Assembly: GCA_027483065.1 (NCBI GenBank)
Contig: JAIXVI010000259.1
Coordinates: forward strand, 1-35,659
Length of the DNA stretch: 35,659 nucleotides
Direction of reading: 5' to 3'
From: Planctomycetaceae bacterium
GTDB lineage: Bacteria; Planctomycetota; Phycisphaerae; Phycisphaerales; SM1A02
Shown: positions 30,215-35,659 of the stretch, piece after piece
Layout of the letters: every line of letters starts with the position of its first letter
Numbering within the stretch: position 1 is the stretch's first letter
Position numbers and translations under genes: made by a program
The notes under the pieces: model-generated
The model's database searches: none
What the model saw: only the letters and a program-made list of their open reading frames with translations
What the model was told of the DNA's origin: nothing

Positions 30215-32389
30215 ATGCGAATCTCACTTCGTTCTGCATTTCTCTCGTTCGCAGCGCTCGCAGCCATCGCGAGCACGAGTGTGGTGCCTGGCGCGATGCT
30301 CGCGCAAGACGCCGCTCAGGGTATTTCGCAGGGTGTGCCGCAAGCCGCGCCGCAAACTGCTCCAGCCGTGGCCGCAGCCCCTGAAGCGCGCGCGCCCATC
30401 GACGCAGCATGGATCGGTGCATGGATTGGCGAAGCCGCGACGCCGCGTTTGAACGGCCGCGCGCCGATCGCGCTGCCAATCACGATCGTGATCTCTGCGC
30501 CTGCGAAGGCCACCGACGCGCCGGCGATCGCCATGACCGTCATTCAAGCGGGCGCGATTGCGAAGCCCGCGATCGATGTCGCGGCCGACGGTCGCGCAAT
30601 CGGGTTCACGCTCGACGGCGGCAGCGTGCGCGCACGTTTCGCTGCGATGCTGGGCGAAGACGGCCTCATCGCAACCGGCAATTGCATGCTCTTCAACGAC
30701 AAGGGCGAAGGCATGCCGCCGCCGCTTGATTTGCAACTTCGCAAGATTGAACTCGTGTCAGACCTCGCGGAGCAACGCGTCTACAGCGGAACGCTCGACG
30801 CGGCTGGACAGAAGCTCGCGATGCGTCTCGCGCTTGCGGAGGGCAAACTCGGCCCGACGGGCGCGTTTGAAATCGCGGCGCAAGGGCTGCGTGATTTCGC
30901 GGTTGAAGTCGAGAAGTCGGTGAAGGACGGGGTCGCGAGCTACCTCATTGCGATTCCCGTCGGGACGACAGCGGTGCTCGAATTGACCGCCAACGCCGAC
31001 GCGAGCGTGCTCGAGGGCACATTCACGCAAGGCGCGTTCAAAGCGCCGATTCGATTTGAATTGCAGCCAGGCGTTCGTCTTGGCACGCTTCGCCGCCCGC
31101 AAGATCCGGTCGCGCCGCTTCCCTATCGCGAAGAAGACGTGCGCATTCCGCACGCCGCGGGGCACGCGCTTTCGGGCACGCTCACGATTCCAAGCGAGAT
31201 GGCACTCGCGCGCGATGGCCGCGTTCCGGCAGTCGTGTTGGTGACGGGTTCGGGGCCACAAGATCGCGATGAAGCGTTGATGGGGCACCGACCGTTTCTT
31301 GTGATCGCCGATGCGCTCACGCGTGCGGGTGTTGCGGTGCTGCGCTACGACGATCGCGGTGTCGCGCGTTCGACCGGCGATTTCACGCAGGCGACAACGC
31401 TCGACTTTGCAAGCGATGCGGAAACCGCCGTCGACTGGCTCAAGACGCAAGCATCGATCGATCCGACGCGGATCGGTTTGATTGGTCACAGCGAGGGCGG
31501 TTTGATCGCGCCGATCGTTGCCATGTGGGAGAACGAGGGCGATAGCCCGACGAATCCGCTTGCCTTCATGGTGCTTCTCGCAGGAACCGCAGAGCAAGGC
31601 GGCAAGTTGCTCACGCGGCAGTCGAAGGCGCTCTACGACGCGGCGGGGGTTCCAGCGGAAAAGAGCGGGCCTGCGCTTGCGGCACATGCGGCGGCGATGT
31701 CGGCGGTCATCGAAGGAAAGCCGATCGAAGAAGTTCGTCCGCTCATTGAAGAGATGGTGCGGCGCCAAGTGGCGATCGGAAGTTTGGTGATCCCAGACGA
31801 CGCGACGCTGAAGCCAACGTTTGACGCTGCCATGACGCAGATTTCAAGCCCGTGGATGATGGAGTTCATTCGTTTCGATCCGCGTGGGGTGCTCGCGATG
31901 ATTGAGATTCCAACGCTTGCGCTCTGCGGCTCAAAGGACACGCAAGTCGACATGGAGACGAACCTCGGCATCATGGAGGAAGTCGCGCGCGCGTCGGCCG
32001 CGCCGATCACGACGCGTCGTATGGAGGGGCTCAATCACCTCTTTCAACCCGCGCAAACGGGCGTGATCGATGAGTACGGAACGATCGACACGACGTTCGA
32101 GCCGAAAGCCCTCGCCGATCTCGTCGCGTGGGTTGTGGAAACGGCGAAGGCGGCACCGACCGCACAAGTGCCTGATGCGAAGCGTCCGGCAGGGTGGTCG
32201 CGTCCGGCGGCAAACATGCTTCCTGCGCGTCCCGAAGTGAAGCCACCCGCGGCGGTTGATCCCGCGGCGGCGCCCGCGATGCCGACACGTCGCGGAATTG
32301 GTGGCGGCACTTCAGGTGGAAATACGGGCGGAACTGCGGGCGGAACTGCGGGTGGAACTGCGGGTGGAACAGGCGGAGGAAAGCCGTGA
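30215..32389 (+). CDS. Exported alpha/beta hydrolase with Gly-rich tail
   Basis: The 724-residue protein has a signal peptide (MRISLRSAFLSFAALAAIASTSVVPGAMLA), preceded by GAGGAG (30201-30206) eight bases before the ATG. Residues of about 60-300 are a beta-rich N-terminal domain. The alpha/beta hydrolase domain (about 315-665) shows VVLVTGSGPQDRDE with the oxyanion-type G-S-G, the strand VLRYDDRGVARSTG, the nucleophile elbow GHSEGG with S426, D575 in GSKD and H608 in GLNHLF. This is the pattern of secreted dienelactone-hydrolase-like or S9-type esterases. The substrate is unknown. After 665 comes a Pro/Ala-rich part and a GGTAGGTAGG-type tail coded by tandem units. trmB overlaps its stop (GTGA). 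Confidence 0.9.
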   Translation: MRISLRSAFLSFAALAAIASTSVVPGAMLAQDAAQGISQGVPQAAPQTAPAVAAAPEARAPIDAAWIGAWIGEAATPRLNGRAPIALPITIVISAPAKATDAPAIAMTVIQAGAIAKPAIDVAADGRAIGFTLDGGSVRARFAAMLGEDGLIATGNCMLFNDKGEGMPPPLDLQLRKIELVSDLAEQRVYSGTLDAAGQKLAMRLALAEGKLGPTGAFEIAAQGLRDFAVEVEKSVKDGVASYLIAIPVGTTAVLELTANADASVLEGTFTQGAFKAPIRFELQPGVRLGTLRRPQDPVAPLPYREEDVRIPHAAGHALSGTLTIPSEMALARDGRVPAVVLVTGSGPQDRDEALMGHRPFLVIADALTRAGVAVLRYDDRGVARSTGDFTQATTLDFASDAETAVDWLKTQASIDPTRIGLIGHSEGGLIAPIVAMWENEGDSPTNPLAFMVLLAGTAEQGGKLLTRQSKALYDAAGVPAEKSGPALAAHAAAMSAVIEGKPIEEVRPLIEEMVRRQVAIGSLVIPDDATLKPTFDAAMTQISSPWMMEFIRFDPRGVLAMIEIPTLALCGSKDTQVDMETNLGIMEEVARASAAPITTRRMEGLNHLFQPAQTGVIDEYGTIDTTFEPKALADLVAWVVETAKAAPTAQVPDAKRPAGWSRPAANMLPARPEVKPPAAVDPAAAPAMPTRRGIGGGTSGGNTGGTAGGTAGGTAGGTGGGKP
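32314..32373 (+). repeat. 12-bp tandem repeat coding the hydrolase Gly/Thr tail
   Basis: About five units close to GGGCGGAACTGC, the middle ones nearly identical, encoding repeated GGTA-type quartets. Confidence 0.88.
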
Positions 32390-33069
32390 GTTTCGGTCTC
32401 GGTCACGGTCGTGAACTCGTTCCTGGCGATGTCGGAATCGACATGCGCACGCTTCCGCGGCTGCCCGATGCGCCGACGGTCGCGGAGGTTCGCCGGCTGC
32501 TCGCATTCGATCCACGCTCGTGGTTCGCGCACCCCGAGCGACGCTTTGAACTCGAGATCGGTTCGGGCAAAGGCACGTTTCTCTTGCAGCAGTCGGTGCT
32601 GGAGCCAGAGACGAACTTTCTTGGGATCGAGTGGGCAGGGGAGTTCTGGGCGTACGCCGCCGATCGCGTGCGCCGCGCGGGGCTCTCGAATGTGAAACTC
32701 TTGCACGGCGACGCGACCGAGTTCATCAAGACCCGCGTGCCCGATGGAATCGTCTCCGTCATCCATCTCTATTTCAGCGATCCGTGGCCGAAGACGCGCC
32801 ATCACAAGCGCCGCGTCGTGCAGGATCACACGCTGCGGGAATTCCATCGCATCCTCGCACCGTCGGGTGAACTCCGCATCGTGACCGATCACGATGAACT
32901 GTGGCAGTGGGATGTCGAGCACGTCGAACGCGCGACGGACATTTTCGAGCGTCGATCATTCGAGCGGCCCGCAAGCGCGGGCGACGGCGAGTTTGTCGGC
33001 ACGAATTTCGAGCGGAAGTTCCGCCGCGAAGGTCGTCCGTTCCACGCGATGACGCTGGTGCGTCGGTAG
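32386..33069 (+). CDS. trmB: tRNA (guanine-46-N7)-methyltransferase
   Basis: TrmB methylates G46 in the variable loop of tRNA using SAM. Motifs are LEIGSGKGTFLLQQ (SAM binding), FLGIEWAGEFWAYAADRV, VKLLHGDATEFI, and the signature IHLYFSDPWPKTRHHKRR, followed by LREFHRILAPSGELRIVTDH. The 227 residues are normal in length. The GTG start overlaps the hydrolase stop by four bases, so expression is tied to the exported hydrolase although their functions seem unrelated. A pair of REP-like palindromes follows the stop. Confidence 0.95.
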   Translation: MSFGLGHGRELVPGDVGIDMRTLPRLPDAPTVAEVRRLLAFDPRSWFAHPERRFELEIGSGKGTFLLQQSVLEPETNFLGIEWAGEFWAYAADRVRRAGLSNVKLLHGDATEFIKTRVPDGIVSVIHLYFSDPWPKTRHHKRRVVQDHTLREFHRILAPSGELRIVTDHDELWQWDVEHVERATDIFERRSFERPASAGDGEFVGTNFERKFRREGRPFHAMTLVRR

Positions 33070-33091
33070 CCTCCAACGGTGCCCCCGAACG

Positions 33092-33160
33092 GTGCACGGC
33101 ACGTGCCGCTCTGTGCCAGGCACTGCCTGGCACGTGCCGTGCACTGCCTGGCACCACTTG
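33092..33160. repeat. REP-like palindromic unit, copy 1
   Basis: Nested inverted repeats: outer arms GTGCACGGCAC and GTGCCGTGCAC (11 bases) and an inner hairpin GTGCCAGGC-ACT-GCCTGGCAC (9-base stem). It starts 22 bases after the trmB stop. A near copy follows 109 bases on. Confidence 0.9.
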
Positions 33161-33200
33161 CTGTCTCGGCGCCTGCACCGACTTATGACACTTTTGTGGG

Positions 33201-33269
33201 GTGCACGGCACGTGCCACTCTGTGCCAGGCACTGCCTGGCACGTGCCGTGCACTGATTGGCACCAGTTG
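33201..33269. repeat. REP-like palindromic unit, copy 2
   Basis: Same orientation as copy 1, with four differences in 69 bases. The arms are perfectly kept, while the changes fall in the loop and flank (for example GCC to GAT). The text between them includes GACTTATGACACTTTTGTG, a phrase I associate with interspersed repeats of planctomycete genomes, without database proof. Confidence 0.9.
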
Positions 33270-33314
33270 GCATTCGCTCGCACGCGTCGCCGCGAGCGCA
33301 ACTCTGACTCCCGT

Positions 33315-33665
33315 TCACCCAACCGGTCGACGCCAGGTGTAGTCCTTGTCCTTCTCAAGCGCCGTCGCCGACTGCTTTACGCAGCGTCGGCAGACGCACG
33401 CGTCGGCGAACTCTGGGCTCTGCCACGTCTCATCGTCGCGCGCTTCGAGGCACATCGTGCACGTCTGCCCCTCAGTGCGATCGTTTCGCCCGTCAAACAC
33501 GATCGCGCGGTAGGCAATCGAAAGGCACTCCCCGCACAGGTGGCTGCCGTGGTGCCCTTCGATCAGCGGGCGCGCGGGGTCTTCCGGGTCCCACGCGCGA
33601 TGGCAGAAGTTGCAGAGCACATCTTCATACTGAACGTTCGTCTCATCGGTGCCGGGTCGAAACAT
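33315..33665 (-). CDS. Small double zinc-ribbon protein, ClpX-type first ribbon
   Basis: The 116-residue protein has two cysteine clusters. The first (C18-x2-C21 ... C44-x2-C47, in LCNFCHRAWDPEDPARPLIEG and LCGECLSIAYRAIV) has the layout of the ClpX N-terminal zinc domain, which in ClpX dimerises and recruits substrates and adaptors. The second (C69-x2-C72 and C90, C92, C95, in TCTMCLEAR and ACVCRRCVKQ) resembles a rubredoxin-like knuckle. No ClpX ATPase part is attached. It may be a stand-alone adaptor or nucleic-acid-binding protein; this is inference. It is divergent from the histidine kinase, with starts 53 bases apart. Confidence 0.82.
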   Translation of the reverse strand: MFRPGTDETNVQYEDVLCNFCHRAWDPEDPARPLIEGHHGSHLCGECLSIAYRAIVFDGRNDRTEGQTCTMCLEARDDETWQSPEFADACVCRRCVKQSATALEKDKDYTWRRPVG

Positions 33666-33703
33666 GCGGATTCTCGCGGGGAACTGAAGGGCAGGCCGCG
33701 AAG

Positions 33704-33709
33704 TAGAAT
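33704..33709 (+). promoter_or_regulatory. Candidate -10 box of the histidine kinase gene
   Basis: TAGAAT, five of six consensus matches, nine bases before the ATG. No clear -35. Confidence 0.35.
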
Positions 33710-33718
33710 CGCGGGGCG

Positions 33719-35335
33719 ATGGCGCAGGGTATCTCGCTCGCCAACAAGTGTCAGATCCTCTTTGGGATCGCGGTCTTCGCGTTGCTCGGCGGCGCGCTCG
33801 CGGTTCCGTGGATTCGCACGGGCAAGATCGTTTCCGACAGCCAACTCGAGGTTTCGCGTCAGCTCGCGGACACGTGGTTTGAGAGCGGACAAACGACTGG
33901 CTGGAGCGAAGGCAGCGCGATTCCCATTCGTGTGCTGCGCGTCGATGAGATTCTCTTCACGCCCGACGGCGAGGACGAGTCGTTTCTCGAGGGCGCGCTC
34001 GCGGCATTCGAAGCGGATCCCGCGGTTGGCGAATGGTTTGAGCGGCGCGGCGAGGGTGAAGCGATTCGCTATCGCTACGCGCGCGCGATTCGCGAGCGCG
34101 AGTGGAGCAAACTCGAAGAACGCGAGATCTTCGCGCGACCTGCGAGCCCTGCGGTCGTGCGCACCGCCGACACACTCGCAGGTGTCCTGCTGATCGATCG
34201 ACGAAGTACGTTCGCCGAAGATCAGATCGAATGGAATCGCATTTTGATCGTCGGCACGGGGCTCGCTGCCGGAAGCCTCGCGATTCTCGTCTTCCATCTC
34301 ATCTTGAAGCGGCTGATCTTCGGACCAGTGCGTTCGTTGACCGCCGTCGCGGAGCGCGTCGATGAAGGCAGTACGAGCGCACGTTCGCGGCTCACGACAG
34401 GCGACGATTTCGAGCGGCTTTCGCGCGCCTTCGACGGCATGCTCGATCGCTTGGCTGAAGGACAAGCGCAACTCCGCCGCGTCAACGAGAGCCTCGACCT
34501 GAAGATCGGCGAACTTGCAGAGTCAAACGTCGGGCTCTTTGAAGCGAATCGTCTCAAGAGCGAGTTCTTGGCGAATGTCTCGCATGAATTGCGAACGCCG
34601 CTCAACTCAATCATCGGTTTCGCGGAATTGCTCGATGAAATCGCGCGTTCTGACCCGAATGCCGACCCGAAGCGTCGGCGCTACATCGCGAACATCTTGC
34701 AGTCTGGGCGCAATCTGCTTGAGATGATCAACGAACTCCTGCAGATGGCGAAGATCGAGGCGGGTCGCTTGGAAGTGACGATCGGCCCGACCGGTGTGAA
34801 AGACATCTGCGAAGGTCTCGTCGCGATCATGCGACCGCAGTCGCTCGCGAAGCGCATTACGCTTGAAGCGCGCATCGAAGCGGATCTTCCGGGTGTGGAG
34901 AGCGACGCCGCGAAACTGCAGCAGATCCTGTTCAACTTCGTCTCGAACGCGATCAAGTTCTCGCCGGAAGATACGACCGTCGTCATTGACGCGCGAAGTT
35001 CGGAGTCGGCCGACGGTACGCCGTGCGTGCGCGTTGCGGTGATCGATCAGGGGCCAGGCATTCCGCTCGACATGCAGGACACGATCTTCGAGAAGTTCCG
35101 GCAGGTCGACGCAAGTCACACACGCGCGCACTCGGGCACGGGCCTCGGACTTGCGATTTGCCGCGAACTCGCGGAGCGACTTGGCGCACGCGTGGCGCTT
35201 GCGTCGGATCCTGGTGAAGGCGCGACGTTCTCGGTGGAGGTGCCGGTCGAATTCAAGGGCACGCGCTTGGAGCCTTTGATGAGTGAAGAGACGGCTCCGG
35301 CGTCGTCCATCGCCGCGCAGCCGGGGGGCATATGA
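33719..35335 (+). CDS. Membrane sensor histidine kinase
   Basis: The 538-residue protein has TM1 (about 12-31), a periplasmic sensor part (about 35-170), TM2 (about 174-197), a HAMP linker (about 200-250), a coiled helix, then HisKA with H289 in FLANVSHELRTPLNSIIGF. The ATPase domain follows with N box ILFNFVSNAIKFS (N410), G1 VIDQGPGIP (443-448), F box IFEKF and G2 box GTGLGLAICRELAERLG. All phosphotransfer motifs are intact. The sensor domain is not of a recognised type. The next gene overlaps its stop by four bases (ATGA), but no response regulator is in the window. Its signal and output are unknown. Confidence 0.95.
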   Translation: MAQGISLANKCQILFGIAVFALLGGALAVPWIRTGKIVSDSQLEVSRQLADTWFESGQTTGWSEGSAIPIRVLRVDEILFTPDGEDESFLEGALAAFEADPAVGEWFERRGEGEAIRYRYARAIREREWSKLEEREIFARPASPAVVRTADTLAGVLLIDRRSTFAEDQIEWNRILIVGTGLAAGSLAILVFHLILKRLIFGPVRSLTAVAERVDEGSTSARSRLTTGDDFERLSRAFDGMLDRLAEGQAQLRRVNESLDLKIGELAESNVGLFEANRLKSEFLANVSHELRTPLNSIIGFAELLDEIARSDPNADPKRRRYIANILQSGRNLLEMINELLQMAKIEAGRLEVTIGPTGVKDICEGLVAIMRPQSLAKRITLEARIEADLPGVESDAAKLQQILFNFVSNAIKFSPEDTTVVIDARSSESADGTPCVRVAVIDQGPGIPLDMQDTIFEKFRQVDASHTRAHSGTGLGLAICRELAERLGARVALASDPGEGATFSVEVPVEFKGTRLEPLMSEETAPASSIAAQPGGI

Positions 35336-35659
35336 ACGCGACGCTCGCAGCAACCGGTTGGGAGTTTGGAGTCGGCGACCCGACGGTGCTTGGGTGGACG
35401 GTCACGGTTGCGTACGCGGTGGCAGCGTGGATGACGCTGCGTGCAGCGGCGTGCGCCTACGCGTGGCGTGGTCGGCGCATGGCGGGAGTTCCCGCGCCGA
35501 TTGGCGAAGGACTCGTGCGATTTTGGCTCTTCGCGTGCGTGGTGTTGGTCATCCTCGGCATCAACAAACAACTGGATCTCCAACGCTTGTTGACCGAAAC
35601 CGCGCGCGCGATTGCGAAGGATGGCGGTTGGTATCGCGATCGGAAGCCAGTGCAGTACG
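35332..35659 (+). CDS. Membrane protein, 3' end cut by window
   Basis: This ATG overlaps the kinase stop (ATGA) and the frame stays open to the window edge, giving 109 residues so far. It has a first hydrophobic segment (VLGWTVTVAYAVAAWMTLRAA), a short basic turn (WRGRRMAG), and a second (VRFWLFACVVLVILGIN) ending in KQLDLQRLLTETARAIAKDGGWY. The GINKQLDLQ-x-LLTE pattern is shared, as far as I recall, with conserved bacterial membrane proteins of unknown function. Its close coupling to the kinase suggests a role in the same signalling unit, which is inference. Confidence 0.75.
   Translation, partial: MNATLAATGWEFGVGDPTVLGWTVTVAYAVAAWMTLRAAACAYAWRGRRMAGVPAPIGEGLVRFWLFACVVLVILGINKQLDLQRLLTETARAIAKDGGWYRDRKPVQY

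Noticed and set aside
33092-33269. A possible CRISPR array at the palindromic repeats
   Set aside because: There are only two units, each with nested palindromes, and the 40-base spacing is not followed by further units; no cas gene is near.

Overview
The window is 35.7 kb of GC-rich, densely coding bacterial chromosome. It most resembles a planctomycete of the class Phycisphaerae. The support is the secreted proteins that end in dockerin-like DxNxDGxVDxxDLxxLLxxWG repeats without any cellulosome context, the Asp/Asn-rich DCNSNGIIDYGEI and DTNGNNIPDACE repeats, a divergent planctomycete-type ECF sigma factor, and many 4-base ATGA/GTGA start-stop overlaps. This is an inference from sequence style; no 16S or marker tree is available.

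Layout. (1) 1-4.5 kb: end of a conserved cysteine-containing protein, a secreted YHS-domain protein (minus), an OprB-like outer-membrane porin, an ECF-like sigma factor whose region 4 is interrupted by a repeat, and an exported C-type-lectin/dockerin protein. (2) 4.6-5.4 kb: a MntA-HepT toxin-antitoxin pair (minus). (3) 5.5-11.9 kb: housekeeping genes thrS, a secreted beta-helix protein, nrdR, a hairpin-rich repeat island, then frr and pyrH, which are divergent here instead of co-linear. (4) 11.9-22.7 kb: one eight-gene cluster encoding a vWA protein with a TonB-like membrane anchor, an ExbB/TolQ protein, two ExbD/TolR proteins, a large exported TPR-like protein, a 1036-residue single-pass protein and two further exported proteins. 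(5) 22.7-26.1 kb: the transsulfuration pair cbs and cystathionine gamma-lyase/synthase, with rsmJ coupled behind. (6) 26.2-35.7 kb: a second dockerin-like protein, pdxH with a NYN nuclease gene, rpsU-rsfS-panD, an exported alpha/beta hydrolase coupled to trmB, a REP-like palindromic repeat pair, a double zinc-ribbon protein, a hybrid histidine-kinase gene of the transmembrane HAMP type and the start of a membrane protein.

How it works together. The centre of interest is the 10.7-kb vWA-ExbB-ExbD-ExbD cluster. Its parts are those of a proton-motive-force-driven envelope machine, but the protein in the TonB/TolA position carries a complete MIDAS vWA domain in place of a TonB C-terminal domain, and the partners are large helical-repeat proteins without recognised function. 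I could not find a described system with this make-up from memory. Other points are repeated -10-like hexamers 3-9 bases before start codons, suggesting leaderless transcripts, and several small tandem duplications, two of which cross stop codons.

No tRNA, rRNA, CRISPR array, transposase or phage gene was recognised.
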